This document shows positions 48,997 to 61,791 of a stretch of 64,000 bases of DNA, in pieces. The notes beneath the pieces are model-generated. The model had not been told where the DNA came from and did no database searches. It saw nothing but the letters and a program-made list of their open reading frames with translations. The translations under genes were made by a program, and so were the position numbers. This stretch comes from Trichoplax adhaerens (lineage: Eukaryota; Placozoa; Uniplacotomia; Trichoplacea; Trichoplacidae): assembly GCF_000150275.1 (NCBI RefSeq), contig NW_002060946.1:4625035-4689034 (forward strand). Direction: 5' to 3'. The first letter of the stretch is position 1, and each line of letters opens with the position of its first letter.

Positions 48997-50332
48997 TTTA
49001 ACTATACCGTATATCCGTAACCGCTACAGTATATAGCAGTACCAGGCTTACCAGCAACGTTGATAGTACAAGTGCACGGTTCCAAGCATCCAGCTGTACA
49101 GTGTACAGTTTACAGTACACTGTACTCTGTACTGTACACAATGCACTGTGTGATGTTGGTGGTAATTGGTAATAAGCAAATATTTTACTACATCTATATA
49201 CAGTATAATATTTGTACAGTACTGTTAGGGTAGCAGACCTCTGCAAACGAAGTTAAAAGTAAAAGTAAAGCTCACGCCAGCCCAAACCCAGTAACATCAG
49301 CCTGCCCATGCAGAGATCTGCTGTAACGGCACAGTAAAATCGTTTGTAAAAACTTTGAGTTTGCCAACTAACAGTATAAATTATATAGGTTCTAGTCCAG
49401 TTGATTGACCAGCCGATAGTGCTTTGCTTTTTTTCCAGCACAGCTACACCAGTCTACAGTACAGTACAGTACTCAGTGGATCGTTGTACTGTACTGTACA
49501 CTGATAGCACAGTACAATGTACTGTACAATTACAAAACCCACAGCAATCGGCTTACTGTACGCAGGCGTACTGTACCATAGCAAAACCATAGGCCTGGGT
49601 CCTTTCCTTCCATGTGTCTGTAGCAGGTTCTGCGGTTGTACAATTACAAAACCCACAGCAATTGGCCTACTGTACGCAGGCGTACTGTACCATAGCAAAA
49701 CCATACGCCCGAGTCCTTTCCTTCCATGTGTCTGTAGCAGGTTCTGCGACTTCCTTTAGTCAAAATACGCGGGTAACTTAAAAAGCAAAATGGAGCTAAC
49801 TGAGAAGTGTAAGTAGAAGGCGACGTCTGCCAACTAGAACCATATTCACACGCTACTGTAGTAGAATTGTGCCACTAGACATCCTTAGCCGATGAGTTTT
49901 ATTAGCTACTTACAGTATATGATTCTGTAATTTGTAAATGCTATCAAAATACGCGTACTGTATTCGTAATGGTGGAAGAATCATCAAGGAATCTTCCTTC
50001 TACAGTATGAAAACTACGCCTGTAGTACTGTATTGACTGCATTTCAATCCAACGGTATTAATTATTGCAAGTGAAAATTACATCTTCACTAGTTCATAGT
50101 TAGCTGAAATAGATTAGTAGACCAACGACTTACTGATAGCTCCCCGTAGAATTGATTTTATTGTCAAGATTCTAATGACTGGCCAGTACACCAACACTAC
50201 AGCATCAATCGTCCAGTATAGTCGAATTGCTTGACAGTAGAACTACTATACTGTAAATGTTTATCCTAGCAAAACTAACCTTGCTATTCTAAAAACGCAG
50301 GAAAGCAATTACTTTGAAACGGTTAAGGATTG
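48997..50332. other. Divergent intergenic region TIMM21/HAUS4
   Basis: This region holds GTAC clusters at 49095-49225 and 49455-49530, a 115-bp tandem duplication at 49522-49751 and otherwise unique AT-rich DNA with scattered TACTGTA words up to 50035. Open frames of 60-86 codons here are shadows of the repeats. Confidence 0.65.
49522..49751. repeat. 115-bp tandem duplication containing GTAC words
   Basis: Copies 49522-49636 and 49637-49751 are nearly identical. Each starts TGTACAATTACAAAACCCAC and includes TACTGTACGCAGGCGTACTG, CATAGCAAAACCATA and CCATGTGTCTGTAGCAGG. Only a few bases differ between copies, so the duplication is recent. Confidence 0.92.
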
Positions 50333-52336
50333 ATGGAATGCTTATCCATTTACCAGTATCTTATTTTATTTGAACCTATAGTAGCCGATTCCTTACCGAT
50401 CGCGATAACCGACGAAGATGTAGAGAAAAATCCAGAATTTTGTAAACTACTCGATTCTCTTGCTTACAGATTGACTTCCAACGGTATGACGAGGTCTTTA
50501 GATGAAGAATTAAATGCTGTAAGTGAGATTTTGGACTGAAACATGAAAATGATACCGTTGCATGTACCTTAAAAGTAGTTCTGCTTGATTATTCCATAGA
50601 TGAAGAAATGTTGATTGCTATTATAATCATTACTAAATTAGTTGGTAAATTTATAGGCTAATGAGGAATTAAAGAAACAAAAATTTGCATTTCTACAACA
50701 ACGGACCGTATTGGATGAACTCAAAGAATACTTAACTGAATGTGAATCCCTCCCGAAAAACGGATCGACGTCGATAAAAAACAACCAGGTTGTCTTGACC
50801 AATTCTTAAAATATTCGCAGTACTCTATTTCGTATCGATGCTAGAATACGTTCTAAAAATATTGTTGACTACAGCACTATGCTATAGGTAAACGTCAATG
50901 CATATACAATCTAAAAGCTAACTGATTGCGTAATAAAATTGTTTAGCTACAGCTATGCAAAATCGTAAGCGAATCATTAATGTTGGCTGAACTCAACGAT
51001 TACGTCAATTTGGGCACTACAAAAGACGGTACAAAGCTTGCACTACTTGGTGTTAGTTGTGAACATCTATCGCAGTTGAATCCATGTAAAAGATCTGTGC
51101 AACAGGTATGATTCATAATTTATGATTAATACATAGATAGGAAATATGCATTATACAGTACATACGTTAACCTGCTTTGTTGCTTCTTCTACCAGTATCT
51201 ATCTTCGGTACAGCAAGTACTAATCCCTGAAATAGAGACTAGGCTCAGGAAGAAATGTGAAAACCTTGCTGAATATTATAATCCTAATAGTCAAGATGGT
51301 CAGTTTAGTAAACATTAATTTATTTATATACTGTATAAAGTGTCGGCAGCTTAATGTATTATTTTGTTAGCATGAAAGTTAACAGAAACATCTAATTGCA
51401 CAATATCTTGCATACAAATTTACATCTATTGATTCGTATGAATTATTTGCTCTTGCTCATTACTATATACCGTAGATGGCGAACCTATGACGTTTGCTAA
51501 TATCACTGAGCTACCTGAATTAATTGAGCGAGATAAACGTCGTGTTGATGATGAAAAGGCTAATTTAACTAAGGTTGCAGTTCTTCGTCGAAGAAAGTTC
51601 TGGCAATACTACCAGGTATAGGAAAACATTACTGTATGGCACCAAGCCATGCAACTCTAGTATTTGCAATATTCTTACTTCTGCAATAGCAACTATTTAT
51701 TGACAGTACGTATCCGTCCTAGGAAATTCAAAAATGTATCGAAATATTGGATGAGATTATTCGTAAATATCGCTTAAAGTATCAGGCGGACCATGATACA
51801 ATAACTTGCAATTGGTTTGCTGCGAAATGTGATGCCATGTGCAACAAATTGAGGTGAGTTTTAAATTAAGAATACCTAAATTATTTATAACAATGTTTTA
51901 TTATTTTGAAACGGTATTACTCCAAATTTATGCATTAATATATATTTTTCCTGACAGTGTACTCGCAAATCATTTACTGAAAGATTCATATACCAATGAA
52001 ACCGTATCTGCACTAAATCAGATAAAGTAGGTGGCTGATATTCAGATTATACCAAATGAAAAGAAATGCTTATGTTTACATATATATTGTTAGCATGGTC
52101 TTAATGAGCAAATTAGTTATCAAACATTCTTTAATATTTGATATAGACATCACTTGGTCACTGCACAAGCTGAAGTAGAAAATGAACTGACAACAATTTC
52201 CGAATCATTACGCTCATATGAAGCCATTGGAATGGGATTTGATAAAATTGTACTTCAATATGCCGAAATAGCGAAAAGTATCGATGAAAAACGATGGGCG
52301 TTATCACAAATTAACGAAAGTTCAAATCGTACCTGA
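50333..52336 (+). CDS. HAUS4: HAUS augmin-like complex subunit 4
   Basis: Eight in-phase exons, 50333-50518, 50657-50788, 50947-51105, 51196-51298, 51476-51615, 51723-51853, 51958-52026 and 52147-52336, encode about 369 residues; human HAUS4 has 363. Augmin recruits gamma-tubulin to spindle microtubules for branching nucleation. Matching blocks are DEDVEKNPEFCKLLDSL near the start, IPEIETRLRKKCENLAEYYN (human EEQLKKKCFTLLCYYDPN), the central coiled coil ELIERDKRRVDDEKANLTK, and the highly diagnostic end with SYEAIGMGFDKIVLQYAEI and SIDEKRWALSQI. The 5' end is the weakest part: the ATG at 50333 keeps the frame open, but an acceptor CTATAG at about 50381 could instead join an upstream exon. Confidence 0.9.
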
Positions 52337-54572
52337 TTATAAAATGACACGATGTCCATTCTATTTACGTTCAACTACCTCAGTAAATTGTGTATTAAAA
52401 AGGTATATAGAGTCGGTGCCTATGCTTCAAGATGATTACCATATCAGTTACATTAAACCCTATTCGCTATAGAGACTGCCTCTTATATAATTTACTTTTC
52501 ATCAATAATTGAAAATATAAATTCTAAGGTAAAATTTAATGCGTAAGAAGATAATTTTATATACGACAACATGTTACCAACTGAATCTATAATAGCTCAA
52601 GTTAGTCAATCTGTTTCAACTTTGTAATGTTTTCATCCTAGTAATTACTGAATTCAGTAATACTAGTATACCGCCTTAAAGTAGCAAAACCAACTTCAAT
52701 ACTACACTAGCATCCTGTATATATATGTTATTATATATCAAACGTGGAATGTCACTTACTGTATAGTGAACAAGGGTCACAATCTATCTTAATTCTAAAT
52801 TAGTTACTGTATACTGTACTGTATAGTGTTATACTGTATGCTGTCAAGTAACCCGTATAATTAAGCGCCGGAATTTAGTGGCAATAATTAATTAAAATTG
52901 CGTTATAGCCAGCTATTTTTGTAATCAGTCATGTCCAAGATATTCTTAATTATTTGGATGTAAATACTATTGTCGGGATGATGGGATTACTATTTGTTAG
53001 GTTACCGCAAATAAATTGATTTGAAATGGGAAATCCTTCATTGGTGGATACAAAAACTATGTTTCTGCAATCTATTTATTGTTATTCTTATTGTTTATGA
53101 TCGGAATCAATAATGCGCATAGTCTCTAGGTACTAATTTGTTATAACAAACTAAATCTGTGTAGAGAAAAGTTTGACATTTGCACCGCTGTCATTACTGG
53201 GCTTCAATGAAAATCAAGTAAATGAAAAAAAAGGTTTTATCTAGGTTAGCTACTCCAATTCCTAGTCCGGCAGATAATATGCTGTAAAGACATTTTCAGG
53301 TCTTTGGCTTTTCATTTATTACAAGTTCAAGAATTGATTTTTATTAGTAAAATTGTATGATTTAAAATCGTTTTATAGATTTTCATTATTATCACAAGTG
53401 ATATGCTAGAGCAGATCACGAATGCATAGATTAACTAATCATAACATGATAATCCATGTAAAATGTTTACTGCAGAACTTCTGTAAGGCTTACTGTAGCC
53501 CTATGAATTACGGTATACAATGCACTTGTATCATGAAATTTACTTTCGTACATTCTGTGAAAAATTTCGATTAGCTTGTATCATAAGGATCACGATAAAA
53601 CACATTGCAAATATTGCTAAATTAACTAAATCTCTGATGTGTCTTAAACGGTTGATCGCGGTCCAACAATTTTATTGCCTAGTAGTTCTTCGAGGCAAAT
53701 TTCATCATTGGAACAAGGTGAAACCAGGCGGACTCAGCAATAACAAGTATAAAATATTATTTATATATCAGTAAATTATTTTGTGCTGGCTGCTACCTGT
53801 ATCTTTATCAGTTCATCTAGTCAAATTTCAACAATAGAAAATATAAACATGCATATCTTTTTAGACTATACAGGCATAACGTACTATCATGGACAATTCC
53901 GACACGTTTGCTAATGGAACCTAGTTAATTTAGAAATTATGATAGCTTTTAGTCAGTGAATAGATACCTATCTGGCTATAGAAAGGTTGCAGCATGGCAG
54001 TCAAACTAGTGATGATTAAATTTCTTAATTCTGCCCTTGGCCTTACCGCGTTTCCAACTATACTTGCGACTTCAAGTTATACTTGCTAATAATTTGCATA
54101 CGCTGCACCGTAGCAAACAAATCATCGTTTATTTTTCATCACTAATATAATGATTTTGCATTAATGAAGTAAAAAGATCAACAAACTGCGTCAAAATACG
54201 ATAAACTGCAACAAAATTTTATTTGTAAGATGAAGTAAAAATTGCGCTGCCAATTATTCGTGTTGCTTATGTTTCAGCTAGATTTTTAGTCTCGGTATAA
54301 GGTATAGCAAGCTAGAACAGCCTATACAGCTGCGTTCATATCGTAGTTACAACTAAAAAACTTTTGTACAGGCTTAAGCTAGCCTAAATAGTAACAGATG
54401 AAATACATAATTAGTTACCAGACAATCATATACAGGGTAACTATAGTCTTGATAATATTTGTTATTACAATAAATCAGACAGAAAATCTAACAGGGACGA
54501 AGTTAAACAAAAAGTTATAACCTCAATAAACAATTGTACCGTATAGCATAAAATACCACGGGCATGATATTA
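52337..54572. other. Convergent 3' gap HAUS4/UBA2
   Basis: This 2.2-kb AT-rich stretch between two gene 3' ends has one short run of TACTGTATACTGTACTG at about 52805-52845. The 84-codon frame at 53520-53774 has no recognisable motif and I do not call it. Confidence 0.6.
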
Positions 54573-57500
54573 TTAAACGAGTATTAAATCATCGTCACTA
54601 TCCACAATTTCCAGCCGGGAACGTTTGACGCTTGGATAGTCTAAATCATCTGCGGTTCGTTTCGTTTGTCCGATATTGTTACGACTATTAGACTCATCTT
54701 CTGTTGATGGTATATCACCTTCAATTTCAAATTCTCCATCTATTAAAGAATTGCTGTAAAAATTATAGATTTTACAATCGTTAATTTCGAGCTACTGATA
54801 AAAAGCAATCTGGGTGGCATAAGAACATACTCATGGATGACTTTTAACTTTAGTGAGTAATTTTGTAAGAAATCGTCTGCTTTCAACTGAGAGCCGTTAC
54901 GGATACCAAACTGTGACAATTTGCAATTGATAATGTCTGAAATTTACCAATAAATTATAATAGTTTAAGTCTAGAACGATATCGTAGGTTCCCAAAGTAT
55001 TTGACATCAATAAAAAATGTATGATATGACCTTCTGTTTCCCCTTCTTCACTAGAAATTAAAATTCTTCCTGTAGGTGAGGTAGAATACAAGCATTGCTT
55101 CTGGTTAACCATACGTACATACAATTAATTATCACATAAGCTGTACAGTAGCTTGCATATAGGTTCACATACCCGATCCATCGTCAACTTCAACATCAGG
55201 AGCAATCATTCCGATCCTTTTCTTTAAAATCTGAGGAAAATTGAATCGCTAAATCAGTCATAGTGTAAATTTAGCAAACCATTAAAATGAACTACTGTAC
55301 CAACCTCTTCCCCGAGATGTCTTATTGTAATATCATCTATATTAATTCTAATACATACCTACAAGATAATGACAAATAGTTTCGATAGCGTGAACAAGGT
55401 AATTAACTGTAAATTATTTATCCATTTAGCAGCCACAGTACCTCAGGCTTTGAGGAACAAACATAGCATCCCTTATTGGGTTTCTCAAGCAAACATGGGA
55501 TAATTAATTTTTTCATAGTTAGATTATTCTTGTACATTATCACCTATAAAAACATCCAAAACATACGATAAGAAATGTGCATACTCGTAGCTATTCATGC
55601 TCTATTAGGGAACGTCATTCACAAGCACTTACAGTTCGACACAAATCTAGCCTCCCTTTTAGAATTTTTAAGGCCTCAGTTACTATTAGACCAGCAACAA
55701 TTGCGTTCGTAGTAGCAATTGCTGGTATAATATTTCCTGCCATGGCTATAGTGATTAACATTTTAAAAAAGTTACATCAGCTATAGTACCGATTTTAAAT
55801 CAAGTTTCAAGGTACTATATCAAACAAACAACTTTCTCAACGGAAGAATTACAATTCGTTAACAGCTTACATTTAACGTCGAACAGACTTTTCAATGGTA
55901 TACCAAAAACATGAGCTCTCACATTTGCTGAACTTGCTACAAAATGCATAGCCACGTCATCATCCTTTATTTCGGGATATGTATATGTATGTCAATTATA
56001 CAGACTATTGAAGATTAAAGTGATAAAACACAGAAAATCTATCATGACTGACCTTATCCCAAATTAAGTAAGATTTCGACATCTCCAATCGCTTTTTCAG
56101 CGAAGTAACGCTAAATTATAAAGTGAATTTTTAGACCAAAGTTGCACTGCATAAAGTGAGGGCCGCATACGTATCCGAGATATGCATACAGTATAACAAT
56201 ACTTTCTTTACAAGTTACCTGTGTAAAAATTCTTGTACACATTCATGAATGTTCCAAACTAATTGATCTTTCAAAACAGTGTTATCATTACTGTTATTGC
56301 CATTGTTATTACAAGTACTTCCATCAACTTTACCTACACATTGTTAATTAGAGCGTTAGTGAATTAGTAATTGATGCAGAAATTGTTACAATACTTGATA
56401 CATAAAACAGCTGTCACCTTCCAATAAGTTATCAAAATCTAATGGCACAGGTGGCTTTCTTTTTTGCCAAAGTTTGTCCATCTTTAGTAAGTACTTTATG
56501 TCATCTTGAAATAACTAAGATTAACCAAGTACTTTTATGAGTAATCTCGAAAAAGTTTGTACATTTTGTCAGATAGTGTAGGTATTCAATAACCTTTCGT
56601 AATAATAACTGGGGATCATAACCCACAGATTCTGCCCAGGGCCGGGTTGAAATTTTAAGATTACTATCAGAGCCCTGGTCGATTTGCTTGTTCGCATCTA
56701 TATAAGCGTAGTGAATAGAGGAGTTAGTTCGTTTTCAATTCATCTTCGACTTCTTTCAGGCTTGACCGGGAAGCAATTTCATAAAGCCGTGGAACAAGGA
56801 AATACTAAAGAATGTTCACTGCATGATTAAATATATACCTGTAGCTTCAGGATCTTCGGCATCCGGAGTAACTTCGTTATCTTCATCAAGCTCTGCAAAT
56901 AATTGGCTGCATCGGAAAAATTTGAATAGGAAATTATTAAATAATTATAACTTGTTAATATCGATAGTATCAACACATTAAGTACTAACTTAAATAAATG
57001 TTTCGCCCAAACTATACAATGAATTGGCTCTGTTGGGGTATTACGTATAGTACAACTGGGATAGCTTTTTTGAGTAGGCTTTGGTTGGCATTCGTAGCAC
57101 TCAGTTTCTCCCTATATGCAAATTAGTATAAGGGTGGTAACAACTTAACAAAATGAAATAATCAATTATGCAGTATTCTTTGCGTACATAATCCATTGTA
57201 AGTGACTGATGAACGATTAATAAAGGAGACCGATATTGCTATATGAATTAATAGCAACTATATTGGACACATATATTACCAGATCTGATAAAACGTGATA
57301 ACTAATTTAATAAAGAAAAAGTCATGAAAGTTTTGCTAAATATCTTACTTTCAACACTAAATTATGTCTATCTTTATCTATGAAAGAATTAAATTACAGC
57401 TAAATTGTTATTTCACGTAGTTATTGTAAAGAAAATTTGCCTTTTTGATAACCGTTACTTGACCAAGATAGCCTGCGCTGCCACTTTCTATTAGGGGTAC

Positions 57501-60500
57501 ATCAGCAGCTAAGCACATTCTATTGACGTGATTGCGAGCAGCTATATATATAATAAATAATTAGCAAATGTCCATATGAACATAGGAAAAAAAGAATTAA
57601 TGATTCCAGATTACAATTGAAAAAAATTGTATTTTAATACAATGTTGAGCATTATCGTAAACGAACCCCGATTATCTAGGGCATTCAACACTATCGTAAA
57701 TTGTCGAAAGTAATCCACATCATAGTCAGGACTGAAATATAAAAATTAGCAATGAATCAATTGCAATAGATGCAATTCGAATTGAGATAACAGAAAAAGA
57801 AATATTGATGCAGGATAAATTAATGACGCTGCGTATTGGATTCTACTGGAGACCAGTGAAAAAAATTTAAAAACTAATATTGCTGTGGAAGATATAAATA
57901 TTTTGCACGTTTAATTTCATAGTAATGTACTATAGCCATCACTGAATTCAGAATTATACAACGACAAGAACTTTAGGATATAACCATAATATGGAAATCT
58001 TACTTAATAATACTATCATGTCTTGCTAAAATGTTAACATCAGGATTGAATCGTAAAGCATTCTCCTTTGCAACCTGTAATAACAAATGATTAGATGACA
58101 ACTGTTAGTAATTATACTGTAATAGTTTGTAACAGGAGAATTTTGTACCGTACTTAAAATTACAGTGTTAGAGCTACTTTTGAAGCAAACAATGGCAATA
58201 TATACAATTCTTTTTACGATAACATTTGTCTATCATAAGGACAATACGATCCAGTTAGAGATGGATTAAATAATAAACTCGTATATATTTCTATTAGGTT
58301 GGATTAGCTAAATTTCGCTTAGGGTGCTAGTAATTCTTAGAATGCTACAGATATCAAAAGGCGTAGCACTAGTCTCTTAAGAGAATAATATTGAATATGT
58401 GTACATTCTCGTAATCAATCCTTACTAGAGATTTAAATAACAATATTAAGTTCAGTCGAGATTGTAAAGGCGCCATATTCAAAACTTAAGTAGAAAATAT
58501 CTTCAAGTATAGAAATTTGTTATATAATAATACACTGATAAAAGCTAACAAGATTAAAAATAGCTTCAAGTCCAAGATGATGGATGTTAGTAAGTGCTCA
58601 TTATCATTTCGAATGTTAAAAGTACAAGAATTATCATGACTTCCAAATTACCTTAGCCTTACTTTGACCAACATGTTCTTTTCGGAATAGAAATTGACGG
58701 TTTAAATTACTGACATCGATGGTGTCCAAATCGACCTAAAGATCAAGGTAAAGCATTGATAGGCATTTAGATAGATAGATAACGTGGATACGTGTATTAT
58801 CACAAGTTTTATGAAAATAAAATAATATCTTGAGAAATAGAACACATAACACATGCATCACCACTACTATAACATTATTTGGCTTATTCCCCATTCAGTC
58901 CTACTTAGACTGTCATGATGTTACTCTACCATTAAAAGCAAGTTTACAATGTCATGTAAGTAAAATTTAGCAACTTGTCGGCTATTTATTTAAATTTAAT
59001 GCCTTTAAAAATTTTGTATTCATTCTCTTCATTCGCCTTCTGTTAATGTAAATTAATACAGTAAGTTTACAAGTTTTTTACCAATTAGTTGCATTCTATC
59101 TTATCATTTTACTCCGTCATATTGTATACTAAATATCCGTATCAACTACCAAGATCGCGGATGATGGAATATCTTGTCTATCGTTGATAAAACTCAAGTA
59201 ATAATTGATCTACGATTCTGTTGTCCATGATATCTTGGTTAACAATAACGTTCAAAATTATGAATGGACATCTGATTCCAGAGCGTTGTACCTCTACATT
59301 TCAGAGTAGAAATATTCATACTGTATACGTATACAGTATTTCAATACGTTAAATAAGCTGACATATCTATATATCTATATTTATCTTCCATGGAAATTTT
59401 AACTTTCCTGTTTAGTCATTAGTAGATCGCAAAATAAAAAAAGATCACGAGCAACACACTCTATTTACTGAATAGCTGCAGAAGTTGCATTACCATCATA
59501 CGATAGGACACCTGTGATGGATAAACATTGGACTAGAGACTAGAGATACTGATGCTAGGATAAATAAATAGCATACCAATACTGATCAGGCCAACCCTCA
59601 GTTAATGGCTACTAACTTCATCAATCACATCACGATTGATGATACAGTAGCAAGATAGATGAAGGCAAGAAAAAATGTAGGATGTGGAATATCAAGAGTA
59701 AACATACACGTTTGCTCGCGATAATTTAGTATGAAAGAATAGTGATTAACGCGCTGATCCAATGAGGACCTGCAGACAAGAAGGAATGGAATGTCAATCC
59801 ACTTTGATATTACAACTAGGTTCATCAAACGAACAAAATCGTACGGTATTTCAGTAAGGTTCAATCCAAAAAAAAGACACTATCATAGCTATGCTATTTC
59901 CCAAAGTAGAAGATGAATAAGCATGATGGTACTACAGATTTTATAAATGCTTTCGATTAATACGTCAGCAAAGAGGATGATTTCCAAGGTAAGCATCTAT
60001 GGTGTACTTTTGTTACTAGCAAGTGGAAATAGTCTTCATACTAATTCATTAGCATCGTTTTAATCTACATGAACGAGATGGTGAACATGGTAGACAGGAT
60101 TGATGAAAGAAATTTTCTCCTGGAAATGATGATATCATCGGATTGAAAACTAGGAAGAAAGATTGTTCATCCTGTTGACACTATTCTACTCCCATCGTCC
60201 TGGGCATCATGTACATCGACATCGTGATATCAGTTGATGTACATTCCATTGGATCTATTTCTACCACCATCATGACTAGTATTGAATAGACTATTTATGT
60301 ATAATGGCGACGAATTCATCAATCTTACATCCATAATTATAATCAATAAGAGTTTGTTGATTGCATCGCTAGCCATCTTGACAAGATTGGTACTAAGAAT
60401 GGCCTTACCAATTCGATATTGTGAAAGCCAGTCATAACTAAATTCTTGATCAATTCACAACCGATGCCGCCAGCACCCACCACTAAAACTCTACATTCAA

Positions 60501-60531
60501 AGAGTTGCTTTCGTAGTTGTGTTAACATCAT
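54573..60531 (-). CDS. UBA2: SUMO-activating enzyme subunit 2 (UBA2/SAE2)
   Basis: Nineteen minus-strand exons join in phase: 60409-60531, 58652-58735, 58004-58074, 57667-57731, 57441-57541, 56990-57111, 56839-56906, 56594-56697, 56418-56514, 56219-56333, 56053-56110, 55871-55964, 55633-55745, 55442-55543, 55305-55358, 55173-55230, 55031-55069, 54831-54936 and 54573-54753. They encode about 584 residues; human has 640. With SAE1 it adenylates SUMO and carries it as a thioester before transfer to UBC9. Visible are the ATP loop [30 protein letters not shown], zinc-binding CYECQPKP and CYVCSSKPE, the catalytic Cys in [25 protein letters not shown], the ubiquitin-fold SSEEGETEG and [16 protein letters not shown], and a basic/acidic tail (KRTADD, VKRSR, DSDDDL). 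Intron 5 starts with GC. Intron 1 is the longest, 1.67 kb. Confidence 0.96.
58736..60408 (-). other. Long first intron of UBA2
   Basis: This 1.67-kb intron is unusually long for this window. It holds a perfect palindrome ATACTGTATACGTATACAGTAT near 59319 and otherwise AT-rich sequence. The 79-codon minus-strand frame at 59625-59864 has no recognisable motif. No nested gene could be supported. Confidence 0.55.
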
Positions 60532-61791
60532 CAATCGATGCCTAGTAGATCCAGATTACCTACAAATAAGCGCAAGAAGATATTTCGACTGCAATTAATC
60601 CAAGTTTCATGAAGATGAATTTGCAATGATTTCATCGCGCAGTCTCAGTGAGACGGTAAAATGACGCGCGCAACGACTCAGTCAGTGCCTTCGTCTGGAG
60701 ACTACGCCTTCGATTGGTAGTATTACCGACCATGTAGCAGTGCGCAGTACAGTTCCTACACTGCGTATTGTATATCGTAGACTGAGTCATATGGGTTTTT
60801 GCATACGCTGTCTTGACTGGTCTTCTGAGTTAGTACTCGTGCAGTAGTGCGCAATACAGGTGCTACACTGGATTATACTGAGATATTGCAATTTTGTTGT
60901 AGGCACTTTTTCTCATCTTCCTGGTCCTAACTTGATGCCATCATATACTGTAATATTTGACTGCATATTGTGCATAATCCATAATCCATGTTATACAGTA
61001 GCAACATAGATTCCTTGTGCTCTAACAACGACTATTTAATCTAAGTTTATCACACCAATCTCCCTCCCCTGCCACATTAATAAAGCTAAAGGAGAGAAAA
61101 TCGTTTACTATACTTTCCTCTCCTTGGTATAGACGTAAATCACGTGACTAATTTGGCAACGGACGGACAGATTGAATGTCTACGAGGGACTCACGACGGG
61201 AGACAGACAGCCCATTGGACATTCCGAGGAACAGAGTGATCGGGCCGATCATTTTCTAGTCATTCTACTATACGCTATGACTGACACCGTCTACTATACT
61301 GTATAAAAGTAACCAAGCAGCTAGTTGATCTTTCATTTTGACTACAGTAAATGACTATTGCTAGTCCGAGTTATCCTTCTCTTTCTTTTGACAGTGAAAC
61401 AAGTGCCAAAATAGAGCAATAACTACCGGTAATTTCCTTGCTGATCTCCGATACGACGTCCAAAAATAAATGACACACAGCTAATTTAATATGGGATTAT
61501 GTTAGTAGCCATACTAAGGTCACGGTAGGTTCTCGTGTAGTACAGTATGTTGTACAGATTACGGCTTGACTGCTCCGTCTTAGTCTACATACTGTACTGT
61601 ATCACTAGTTTTGTACTATACCCATCGTACCACCTTAAGATGATATACATACTGAAAACATAATTACTGGGCTATAGAAACGCATGTAATTTTAGGGATT
61701 GTTTGATTTATGACTGACATACACTCGCCCGCTAGACACTATAGTGCTACTGTAGTGGAAGGTGCAGCTGCATGAGCTCGAGCTAGCAACC
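60532..61791. other. Divergent intergenic region UBA2/RPP40
   Basis: This region holds a GC-richer patch at about 60630-60740 adjoining UBA2. A diverged direct repeat carries CAGTGCGCAGTACAGTTCCT at about 60737 and GTGCGCAATACAGGTGCTAC at about 60847. A few GTAC words lie at 61545-61605, upstream of RPP40. No gene is seen in it. Confidence 0.6.

Noticed and set aside
53520-53774. 84-codon plus-strand frame between HAUS4 and UBA2
   Set aside because: Its composition follows the local AT bias, and no homologue, splice partner or start context is visible.
59625-59864. 79-codon minus-strand frame inside UBA2 intron 1
   Set aside because: It has no motif, its splice phase does not fit UBA2, and exons 1 and 2 already join directly.
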